DNA from: Orientallactaga sibirica
Taxonomy: Eukaryota; Chordata; Mammalia; Rodentia; Dipodidae
Length of the DNA: 64,000 nt
Assembly (NCBI GenBank): GCA_036365145.1
Contig: JAEOAD010000048.1
Location: 15,631,001 to 15,695,000, forward strand
Reading direction: 5' to 3'
Shown: positions 20,628 through 29,045 of the stretch, in pieces
Position numbering within the stretch: position 1 is the first letter of the stretch
Layout: the number at the start of each line of letters is the position of its first letter
Program-made: the position numbers and the translations under genes
Notes under the pieces: generated by a model
What the model was told of the DNA's origin: nothing
Database searches by the model: none
Seen by the model: only the letters and a program-made list of their open reading frames with translations

Positions 20628-22055
20628 AACCCTCATTTTATAGGAAATAGCGATAAAGGAACCTAAGGCTAGTTTGGAGCAGGTGCATACTCTTCTAAAA
20701 TTCCAAAGAAACAACAGAAATATGTACCTTGTGAGTGTGGTGACAATTGTATTTGTGTTATTAATTGTAACAGAGCTAGGAGAGGATAAAGTCAGCAGAT
20801 AGCATAGCTTTGCAAAGTTCCTAGAGGATTAACAAGCAGTAGATAGGGGTGGGAGAGGTAGCATCAAATAGAAAGGTTAGAACAACCAGGAAGTGTAACT
20901 GCGCACTGCAATCTCTGGTGAGCAACAGCAGTGTGGCTAGGACGCCTCCACTATGGTAGTGTTCAAGCAGCTCTCTGTAAGGCCTGGCTCCAGTGGAGAC
21001 TTCTTCCTTCTGTTTGGGCATAGGAGCTGGTGTGCCTGCCTTTTGACCTGTATAGTAAACCCAGAGGTGTGATCTTTGCAGGGCGTAGGTGCTTGTTTTT
21101 TTCTTTTTCTTTTTTAAATCTGAGGGGATGAGTGGAGAGGGGGAGCTTGTAGAACTTCTGTTTTCAACAGCAGGTGTGGGAAAAAGGGCAGAGCTTTCCC
21201 AAGTCTTCTGTCTTCTATTAAACATGCCCACTCACTGCTCGTCCACACCCTGCAGGGCAGTTTGCTTGTTGTCTGCCAGTCTGCTTAGACAGAACTTGAA
21301 ATCAGCCATCTTTCAAGGTGAAACATAAATGCAGAGGAACCATGTGAAGTTCTTGGGATGGCCATGTGGTGTAGCAGATTCCTCCTGAAGGGAGGGAAGC
21401 TCAGGAGACTCAGGCAGTCAAGTGTGGGGGAGCTGAAGCTTAAAAGGTTGCAGGACCACTCCCCAAGGTGACAGGAGCAGCAAACAACTGTGGAGGGACA
21501 GGCTGTGACCAGTGTGGTGAAGCAATTAAAACCTTCCCTCTGAGACTCTGAGGTCAAGTCTGAAAAAGCAAAAACTTAGAAGTCTTCTCCCGAAGATACA
21601 GGGCTAACATCTGCCTGGGGACAGATGGAGCAGCCTAGCCGCTGCAGGCGTGCAGTGAGCTCCTGAGACGCCCATGCCGCATCCCTGGGGAGTTGTCCCC
21701 CATGCGCCACAAGCAGCTCCTTTCCCTGTTGTGTGAATAACCCGAATGAGCCCATTGGTTCACCAGAACTGGTTTTGTAGCAATCGTGCTTTGGTCTCTT
21801 GTCTGTGCCCTATCTGGATTGAATGACAGATGTGTGTTCGTGTCTCTCTCTAGGGGAAAAGTCTTTGCTATACCATCTGCCACTGACAAATCAGTATTTA
21901 CTCAAGATCTCCAGATACTTGAGGAAAACTAAGAGCTTGAAACATGGAAGATGCCTCAGTGCCAGTAGTTTAATGAACTGTATTTCTGTTTCCTTTTTTT
22001 GTGGGGGGTATGGAATGATTTTTTTTTATTTTTGCTAATTAACATATGAAATTTT
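20628..22055. other. Long stretch without gene; possible old retrotransposon at 21600-21850
   Basis: No gene. On the minus strand 'ctacaaaaccagttctggtg' (about 21761-21780) and nearby text recall a dispersed LINE- or LTR-derived repeat of rodents, but I cannot name it. The remainder shows moderate GC and scattered short open frames without recognisable similarity. Confidence 0.4.
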
Positions 22056-22065
22056 AATGTTTCTT

Positions 22066-22278
22066 ACAAATTAAAAAAATTTTTATTGACAACTTCTATA
22101 CAGACAATAAACCATGATATTTCCCTCCCCTCCCCCCATTCCCCTTCAGAACTCCATTCTCCGTCATTTCCCTCCCTCTGTCCATTAGTCTCGCTTTTAA
22201 TTTGAGGTCATCATCTTTTTCTCCTATTATGAGGGTTTTGTGAAGGTATTGCTAGGCACTGCAAGGTCATGGATATTA
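22066..22278 (-). mobile_element. LINE-like 3' end fused to the PGAM1 pseudogene
   Basis: The T-rich left edge and the text around 'tattgacaacttc', 'tttccctcccctcccccc' and 'gcactgcaaggtcatggat' match the 3' ends of the other LINE-like copies at 8229 and 27597. On the minus strand it sits directly downstream of the truncated PGAM1 3' UTR in the same orientation, which suggests a chimeric retrocopy. Confidence 0.7.
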
Positions 22279-23037
22279 AGGCCATGGAGGGAGTGGGTGC
22301 AGGAGACGAAATACTAAAATGAAAATGGAAGCCACTGGTCCCCACCTGCAGCTACAACTTAAGATCCTAAAGATGTAGTCAGTGTGATGGGTGCTAGGGA
22401 GAGGGGCAGGAGGCATGAGGACAGGAGGGTGCTCCTTGGGGTAGAAGTGGGCCAGCTCGCCTTTACTTCTTGGCCTTGTCCTGGGCAGCCACAGCTTCCA
22501 TGGGTTTATACATGGTCTCTTCATCTCCAGGAACTGCCTGGGCTTGATGGGCTTCAAGTTCTTGCCCAATTCATAGACAGTGGGAATCCCAGTTGGCAAG
22601 TTCAGCTCCATGATGGCCTCTTCAGAGAGATGCTCCAGATGCTTGACAGTGCCTGCAAGGCTGTTGCCATGGGCCATGATCAGGACTCTTCCCTTCCTTG
22701 ATCTGGGGGACAGTTTCTTCATTCCAGAAAAGCAGTGCTGTGGCAGTTGTGTCCTTCAGTCTTTTGCAGGAGGGTAGCTGGTCCTCAGTAAGGTTGCATA
22801 CCTGCGATCCTTACTGATAGCACTGTAGAAGGGATGGTCAGGCTCCATCGGTGGTGGTGGGACATTATAGGAGCGCCTCCAGACCTTTACCTGGGCTTCA
22901 CCATGCTTGGCAGCAGTTTCTGCTTTATTGAGACGAGTCAAATCCCCATAATGCCACTCATTGAGGTGCCAAGTCCTCACTACTGGCAGCCTCATTTGGT
23001 TAGTGGCATACAACACTGTCCAGAGGGTTCGGATTGT

Positions 23038-23099
23038 CCTCCCGCCTTTCCTTCTTCCCTCTTTCCTTCCCTCCCTCCTTCCTTCTTTCCCTCCCTTTT
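23038..23099. repeat. Polypyrimidine (CCTT/CTTT) tract
   Basis: Imperfect cttccctc/ccttcttt repeats directly left of the antisense B1. It probably grew from the B1's A-rich tail (GA-rich on the minus strand). Confidence 0.75.
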
Positions 23100-23249
23100 C
23101 TTGGTTTTTCTGAGGTAGGGTCTTGCTATAGCCCAGGCTGACCTGGAATTCACTATGTAATCTCAGAGGCTGGCCTCGAACTCATAGTGATCCTCCTACT
23201 TTTGCCTCCCAAGTGCTGGAATTAAAAGCATGTGCCACCATGCCCTGCT
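23100..23249 (-). mobile_element. B1 SINE inside the PGAM1 pseudogene
   Basis: Antisense B1 (gaggtagggtct...caggctgacctggaattcac...gtgctggaattaaaagc). It splits the pseudogene between the codons for the IRTLWTVLD region and the N-terminal part, so it inserted after the retrocopy. Its left (tail) side runs into a CT-rich tract at 23038-23099. Confidence 0.88.
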
Positions 23250-23563
23250 CAGATCGTTCTTTCCTGCACTGAGGTAAAGCAGATGTCATATTCATAGCCA
23301 GCATCTCATAGCACCTACCTCTGTGCTTTGCCTCCTTGTGGCCTGTGGGTTCAGGTTGGCATCATAGCAGCCGCTGAAGTAGTTCTCCAGCTTCCAGGCG
23401 CTCTCACTGAACTGAATTAGCACCAGCTTGTAGGCAGCCATGGCAGAAGGCTAAGGATGCAGAGGCTACTGGAGCTTGCCGAGATTTCAGTGGCAGCCCA
23501 ATCCCTTCCCCTACACCCACCTCCCTGCCGCTGCTCCTGTGTGATCACCTGTAATTGTTTCTT

Positions 23564-23916
23564 GAATGTACCTGTAGATTAGGTGTTGTAGTCCCTGACT
23601 ATATAAATACATAATTGGGAGGTAGAAGAAGCAAGAACGGGGTGCAAGGAAAGAATGTGTGCATTTCCTTTTGTTTCACAGTAGAGATTTCCTAACTATG
23701 TACTATAAAAATGGGCAGATCTAGCTAAAGTTAGATACAGAGCCATTACAAGTTCCCAAACCATATTACTATACCTAGTAATAACCTGATGAAAATAAGG
23801 AAGGGGGGGGCAGGGAGAGAGTTGGAAGTCCTGTGTGTACCAGATTCTCATCTTTCAAAACAAGAACTTAAGTTGCTAACTGAGGCATTAGATGTTTTAT
23901 TTAATAATAAAAGATA
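23564..23916. other. Intron 1 sequence without a recognised feature
   Basis: Nothing recognisable; one short G run near 23806. Confidence 0.5.
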
Positions 23917-24117
23917 GGGGCTGGAGAAATGGCAGTTAAGCACTTGGCTATGAAGCTAAAGGATCCTGGTTTGAGGCTCCATTCCCCAGTACCTACGTAA
24001 GCCAGATGCACAAGGTGGCGCATGCATCTAGAGTTCATTTGCAGTGGCTGGAGGCCCTGGTGCACACATTCTCTCTCTATTGCTCTCAAATAAATAAATA
24101 AAAATAAAAAAAGATAA
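23917..24117 (+). mobile_element. tRNA-derived SINE
   Basis: Sense element with a small deletion in the head (ggagaaatggcagttaagca). Confidence 0.89.
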
Positions 24118-24216
24118 ATAACTACCATTAAATACAAAACCCATTAACTAAGGGTAAGGGACCTTGAACTAATATTTTGAGTTTTATACCCTCTTCCTCT
24201 GTTTGGTTTATTTTTA

Positions 24217-24430
24217 ATATTTTATTTTTATTTGTTTATTTATTTTATTTGACAGAGGGGGAGAGAAAAAGAGAGACAGAGAGAAAATGGGCACGCCAGA
24301 GCCTCTAGCCACTGCAAACGAACGTGTGTGCCCCCTTGTGCATCTGGCTAATGTGGGTTCTGGGGAATCAAACCTGATTCTTTTGGCTTTGCAGGCAAAC
24401 ACCTTAACTGCTAAGCCATTCTTCCAGCTC
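24217..24430 (-). mobile_element. tRNA-derived SINE with 17-bp target duplication
   Basis: Antisense element flanked by tgtttggtttattttta (24200-24216, 24431-24447). Confidence 0.95.
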
Positions 24431-24447
24431 TGTTTGGTTTATTTTTA

Positions 24448-24740
24448 GATGTTAGTTTGCAGTGTTTATAATAGAAAGTTCCAGAATTCAGAGTAGTTGA
24501 TTTTGATGGGGTTTTCAGTGACATGGTTTTGGTGGTGGTTCTAAGTCCTGGAACTTCCTATTTTGTCCAATCACTCCACTTTGGATGCCAACCTCAACCA
24601 GTTCTATGTCTCCACCATTTCCAAAACAGTGGTGGAGTTCTAATTCTTGAACAAGACTAATTCTTTGTTAATGTGAAAAGTTTCTCACAGGATTTCCTTA
24701 GCACTCCTCACAACATAATGCCTATCAAAACAGTGGTGGA
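24448..24740. other. Unique sequence with a 16-bp direct repeat
   Basis: 'caaaacagtggtggag' occurs at 24621-24636 and 24726-24741, the second copy at the left edge of the next SINE. Confidence 0.55.
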
Positions 24741-24942
24741 GTGCTGGAGAGATGGCTTAATGGTTAAGGTGTTTGTCTGTGAAGCCTGACTGAGGTTTGA
24801 TTCCCCAGTATTCAGGTAAGCCAGAGGCACAAGGTTGTACATGAGTCTGGAGTTTGTTTGCAGTGGCTAGAGACCCCAGTGCACCCATTCATATTCTCTG
24901 TCACTCCTTGCAAATAAATAAAGAAAAATATTAAAATAAAAC
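24741..24942 (+). mobile_element. tRNA-derived SINE
   Basis: Sense element (gtgctggagagatggcttaa...caaataaataaagaaaaat). Confidence 0.88.
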
Positions 24943-25413
24943 TTTGTATTTTAATATGGATTATAACCATAATTAATCAAGTTGCTGTATTGTGGTGCTG
25001 GGTGTACATTGGTTGGATAGGACTCTTCCAGAGTTTTGTGCTACTGTAGTGACTTCAGAAGCATTAGTAAATTTGATTGGAGATAGTAGAACATTAAATT
25101 AGAAGAGACTTTAGAAAGTACCCAATTTGAATAGTCTTAGCTATGAATTTAATTCATATGCAGGCTTACGTGAAAACCCAGCAGGTAAATTAGGGGTTTT
25201 GAAAACTATTGAAGACCCAGACCTTTTATTTTGCAAGTAAAGATTGCAAAATCCAGAAGGTCCAGAGTGGCCTCATTCCATCCAGCTTTTCAACTCTTAA
25301 TACTTTTGGCTTTTACTTTGCAGACTCATGAAAATTAGGTTACTGCTTGATTTTCTTGATTTTGGAGAGGGTGCTGATGGTACCCTAAGGGACTCTATTG
25401 GCTCTCAACCTGC
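24943..25413. other. Intron 1 sequence without a recognised feature
   Basis: Unique AT-rich sequence. Confidence 0.5.
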
Positions 25414-25429
25414 CAAATCCAGGGGAGGA

Positions 25430-25567
25430 GCTGGGTGTGGTGGTGCACGTCTTTAATCCCAGCCCTTGGGAGGCAGAGGTAGGAGGATTACCATGAGTTT
25501 GAAGCTACCCTGAGAATACATAGTGAATTCCAGGTCAGCCTGGGCTAGAGTGAGACCCACCTCAAAA
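25430..25567 (+). mobile_element. B1 SINE, part of a two-element insertion
   Basis: Sense B1. The 14-bp string caaatccaggggag lies at 25414-25427 on its left but recurs only after the following SINE (25766-25779). Confidence 0.92.
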
Positions 25568-25583
25568 AGGTGGCGGGGGCGGG

Positions 25584-25758
25584 GGGATGGCTGGAAAGAT
25601 GGCTTAGTGGTTAAGGCGTTTGCTTGCAAAGCCAAAGGAACCAGGTTCAATTCCCCAGGACCCACGTACGCCAGATGCACCTGGTGGCGCATATGTCTGG
25701 AGTTCGTTTGTCACCCATTATTCTCTCTCAATAAGTAAATAATAAATAAATAAAAAAC
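25584..25758 (+). mobile_element. tRNA-derived SINE in the same target duplication
   Basis: Sense element with a shortened 3' part, joined to the B1 tail via a G-rich linker. It shares the outer caaatccaggggag duplication with that B1. Confidence 0.9.
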
Positions 25759-25988
25759 AAACTTACAAATCCAGGGGAGAAAGCTCTTTTTTATCATATA
25801 GCTGTTCTGTTTCTTCTGATTTTTGTTGTTTCCTCTAATCATTTCTTAGTTTTTGCACAGAACAAGTGAGATTACCATGACTGTAATAAGTGAAGGGAGA
25901 GAAAAGCCAGCATTTATGGGACACTTTCTTACGCCTTTTGAAAGTTAAAGCCCAGTTAGTCTTATCGTCATCCTTTAAACTAGTTGCT

Positions 25989-26113
25989 GGGCTGGAGAGA
26001 TGGCTTAGTGGTTAAGATGCCTGCCTGTGAAGCCTAAGGACCCACGTAACCAGATGCAGAAGATGGCACATGCATCTGGAGTTCGTCTGCAGTGGCTCGA
26101 GACCCTGGCATGG
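25989..26113 (+). mobile_element. tRNA-derived SINE, 3' truncated
   Basis: Sense head and body (gggctggagagatggcttag...gtggctcgagaccctggca) without the CT stretch or tail. Confidence 0.85.
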
Positions 26114-26351
26114 TAGAAACTGCGAGGTTAACTGTGCAAGGGAAGAACTTTTTAAGTAGGCATGAAAGTACATGAGGGACATTTGGGATGGTCAGGATAC
26201 AGGGTGTGTGGATGTGATTGACAGCTGGAGAAATGTACATTTCCATTCTTTTTTTCCCTTTCTTTTCTTAGTTCATTTTAAGAGTCAGAAATGCTTTCCT
26301 GGGGGTGTGTGTGCATGCAAACGCATGTGCACACCTGAAGATACTGTTTTG

Positions 26352-26402
26352 TTTTTTTTTGAGGCAAGCACAACAGACTGGCCCCTTTGTAAAAAAAAGA
26401 TT

Positions 26403-26445
<43 letters not shown>

Positions 26446-26837
26446 TGAATGAGAGAGAGAGATACAGAGAAAGAGGCAGAGAGACAGAGAGAATGGGCAC
26501 ACCAGGGCCTCCAGCCACTGTAAATGAACTCCAGACGCATGCGTGACCTTGTGCATCTGGCTTATGTGGGTCCTGGGGGAATTGAGACTTGAACCTGGGT
26601 CCTTAGACTTCACAGGCAAGCACTTAACCGCTAAGCCATCTCTCCAGTCCCTCTCCCCCATTTTTTTAATTAGAGAGAGAGAATTGTTGGGTCAGGACTT
26701 CCAGCTGTTGAGATCAAACTCAAGATTCAAGATGCTTGCATCACCTTGTGTATCAGCTTACATGGAACCTGGAGAGTTGAACATGGGTCCTTAGATTTTG
26801 CAGGCAAGCACCTTATCCGCTAAGCCATCTCTCCAGC
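26352..26837 (-). mobile_element. tRNA-derived SINE, long subfamily, split by another
   Basis: The left edge 'gaggcaagcacaacagactg' and the right part 26656-26837 belong to one old long-type element. It is interrupted at 26392-26650. Confidence 0.8.
26392..26650 (-). mobile_element. tRNA-derived SINE nested in the long-type SINE
   Basis: Antisense element with a (TTTA)n edge at 26401-26446. It has a small extra 'attgagacttgaacc' segment and ends gccatctctccagtccc. Confidence 0.89.
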
Positions 26838-26938
26838 TTCCCCTTTTAAAATATTTTTACTTATTTGCATGTGTGTTTGGGGGTTGGGTACATCAGGGCC
26901 TCTTGCTGCTGCAAGCAAATTCCAGATATTTGTGCCAC

Positions 26939-27085
26939 TTTTTTTTTTTGAGTTATGATCTCCCTCTAGCCCAGGCTAACCTGGAATTCATTATACAGTC
27001 TCAGGCTGGCCTCGAACTCATGGTATTCCTCCTACCTATGCCTCCTGAGTGCTGGAATTACAGGTGCATTCTGCCATGCCTGGCA
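26939..27085 (-). mobile_element. B1 SINE
   Basis: Antisense B1 (gagttatgatctccctctag...ctgccatgcctggc). Confidence 0.88.
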
Positions 27086-27089
27086 TTTT

Positions 27090-27260
27090 TGTTGTTGTTG
27101 TTGTTGTTGTTTGTCTTCGTTTTTCAGGGTAGGGTCTCACTCTAGCCCAGGCTGACCTGGAATTTACTGTGTAGTCTCAGGATGGCCTCAAACTCACAGC
27201 GATCCTCTTATCTCTGCCTCCTGAGTGCTGGGATTAAAGGTGTGCGCCACCATACCTGGC
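27090..27260 (-). mobile_element. B1 SINE with (GTT)n edge
   Basis: Antisense B1 with a GTT microsatellite at 27091-27112. 'ctggcattttt' occurs at both ends, suggesting insertion into the edge of the preceding B1. Confidence 0.9.
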
Positions 27261-27428
27261 ATTTTTTATGTGGCTTCTGGGGTATAATTCCCAAGAGCAT
27301 AGCTTTCTTGTTTTTTCTTTCATGCATATGTGTGTGTGTGTTTGCATGTGGGCGTGTAGGTATGCAGATGTGTGTGCCAGGGAGGCTAGAAGTTAATGTT
27401 GAGTATCTTCTTGCATCTCTCTCTCTCT

Positions 27429-27583
27429 TTTCTTTTTTTTGGTTTTTCGAGGTAGGGTCTTACTCTAGCCCAAGCTGATCTGGAATTCACTATGTAGTCT
27501 CAGGGTGCCCTTGAACTCATGACGATCTTCCTACCTCTGCCTCCTGAGTGCTGGGATTAAAGGCGTGTGCCACCATGCCCCGC
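27429..27583 (-). mobile_element. B1 SINE
   Basis: Antisense B1 ending ccaccatgccccgc, directly left of the LINE-like insertion. Confidence 0.91.
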
Positions 27584-27596
27584 TCTTGACATTATT

Positions 27597-28332
27597 ATTA
27601 TTTTTTATTATTGTTTTTTATTGACTTTTATACTTACATACAAAAAAACCCACCTGATATTTCCCTCCCCCCATTCCACTTTAGAACTCCAGTCTCCATC
27701 ATATCCCCTCCCTCTCTCCATTAGTCTCTCTTTTAATTTGATGACATCATGTTTTTCTTCTATTTTGAGGGTCTTGCGGAGTATTGCTAGGCACTGCAAG
27801 GTCATGGATATCGAGGCCAATTTCTGTCTGGGCAGTTGCATTGTAAGAGGTCATACCCTTCCTTTGACTCTTCCATTCTGTCCGCCTCCTCTTCCACAAT
27901 GGGCCCTGAGCCTTGGAGGGTGTGACAGAGGTGTTTCAGTGCTGGGCACTCCTCCATCCCTTCTTCTCAGCACTATGTTGCCTTTTTGGGTCATCCCAGT
28001 GGCCATTACCGTCTGAAAAGAGAAGCTTCTCTAACCAGAAGTGAGAATAGCGTTAATATGTGAATATGAACATTAAGTGTAGTGCTTTCAAGGCAGCTTG
28101 GTGGGAATAATATATACATTTAGTCAGACAAGAGCAGGCTTATACCCCTAAGGCTCATGATCTCACCTACCATAGACTTTTACTTAGGTTTTTCAGTACC
28201 AGGTATGTATTCCCTCCCGTAGAGAGGGCCTTCAGTCCAATTATGGAGCAGTTGGTTACCCCAAGAGTAGACATGCCACTATTGCACCTGTTCAGTCATT
28301 GGGCCTGTCTGGCCAAGCTTGAATATTCAGTG
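27597..28332 (-). mobile_element. LINE-like 5'-truncated insertion with 13-bp target duplication
   Basis: T/ATT-rich left edge, then 'gatatttccctcccccc', 'gcactgcaaggtcatggata' and 'ctgaaaagagaagcttctct', ending 'ggccaagcttgaatattcag'. The 13-bp tcttgacattatt is at 27584-27596 and 28333-28345. An A-rich 3' end (minus strand), 5' truncation and a target duplication are the marks of LINE retrotransposition, so this copy identifies the whole family. Confidence 0.88.
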
Positions 28333-28345
28333 TCTTGACATTATT

Positions 28346-28560
28346 TTTGAGGCAGGGTCTCTAACTTGAACCCAGGGGTCCACCCAGTTGGCTAGTTTAG
28401 CCAGCTTGTACTAGAGAATTCCCTGCCTCTGCCTTCTGAGCACTGGGGTTCTAAGCTCATATTGCTGTGCCAGACCTTTTATGGGGTGCTGGGGATCTGA
28501 CCTTGGCTCTGCATGTTTGTGCAGCAAGGTCTTTCCCCACTGAACTATCTCTAGCTCCAG
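28346..28560 (-). mobile_element. Old SINE relic
   Basis: Worn antisense rodent SINE-like text ('gaggcagggtctctaacttg', 'gtgctggggatctgaccttg', 'cactgaactatctctagctc'). It ends 97 bases before exon 2. Confidence 0.5.
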
Positions 28561-28657
28561 GAGCATAGTCTTTTAAAGGATGTTTTTATGATACCTGTGG
28601 AATTGGAATATTATAGAAATAATGTAAATACTAAAATTTGTGGTTTTTATTTTACAG

Positions 28658-28738
28658 GGCGCCAATGCTTCGGCATTAGAGAAAGAGATTGGCCCAGAGC
28701 AGTTTCCAGTTAATGAGCACTATTTTGGATTAGTTAAT
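28658..28738 (+). CDS. USP12: USP12 coding exon 2 (residues about 17-43)
   Basis: USP12 is a ubiquitin-specific cysteine protease that removes ubiquitin from substrates and needs WDR48/UAF1 (and WDR20) for activity (family knowledge). This 81-nt exon reads [16 protein letters not shown]...GLVN in phase 0 and matches USP12 residues 17-43, just before the catalytic Cys box. The paralogue USP46 has TNASALEKD and FPINEH here, so [10 protein letters not shown] and FPVNEH favour USP12. The acceptor is tttattttacag and the donor is AAT/gtaagt. The initiator codon and the first 16 codons must lie in an upstream exon outside the window. Intron 1 therefore spans at least the first 28657 bases, and intron 2 is 17577 bases. 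Confidence 0.97.
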
Positions 28739-29045
28739 GTAAGTATCAGAGATATTCAGTTCTCAGAATATTGTTTGCCAGCTGTTTGAGAAACAGTGAG
28801 TGTGCTGCATAATTTATTAAGGAAAAGTGGTTCATTTGTGGCATTGGACTTCCAAAGAATCTTGACTTAGGATCTTAAGATTATCTGAGTGGAAAGCACA
28901 TGAAGTTGCCTGGAGTCTCAGAGTAGTTTCTAACTTGTTAGCTGCATTTTTCTATTTTAGCAAAACATTTCTCATAATTGATATGTGCTTTATACCTAGA
29001 CATGAGACCTCAGTCCTTTGAGAGTTAACTAGAAGTGGGTGTGTG
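28739..29045. other. Start of intron 2, unique
   Basis: No repeat or gene. It separates the exon 2 donor from the minisatellite. Confidence 0.6.

Larger units (their letters stand above)
22279..23552 (-). pseudogene. PGAM1: PGAM1 processed pseudogene, frameshifted and split by a B1
   Basis: Read on the minus strand, this is an intronless copy of phosphoglycerate mutase 1, the glycolytic enzyme converting 3- to 2-phosphoglycerate. The start codon is at 23441-23439 (MAAYKLVLI). The catalytic RHGES block has become QFSES, so the phosphohistidine is lost. After a B1 interruption (about 23100-23249) come [38 protein letters not shown] and [14 protein letters not shown] frameshift follows DRRYA and another lies before the [11 protein letters not shown] block. 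Then come [19 protein letters not shown] and a shifted C-terminus ending KAKK and TAA (22465-22463). About 185 bases of 3' UTR-like and about 110 bases of 5' UTR-like sequence flank the reading frame. The copy is clearly dead; the family call is secure. Confidence 0.93.
26843..27300 (-). mobile_element. Old tRNA-derived SINE split by two B1s
   Basis: The left fragment (26843-26938, 'gggtacatcagggcctcttg') continues after two B1s as 'tatgtggcttctggggtata'. Confidence 0.65.

Noticed and set aside
24621..24741. 16-bp direct repeat caaaacagtggtggag as a target duplication
   Set aside because: The sequence between the copies is unique and not an element, so it is more likely a small local duplication.
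27567..28016. 149-codon plus-strand open frame
   Set aside because: It lies in the antisense strand of a truncated LINE-like insertion.
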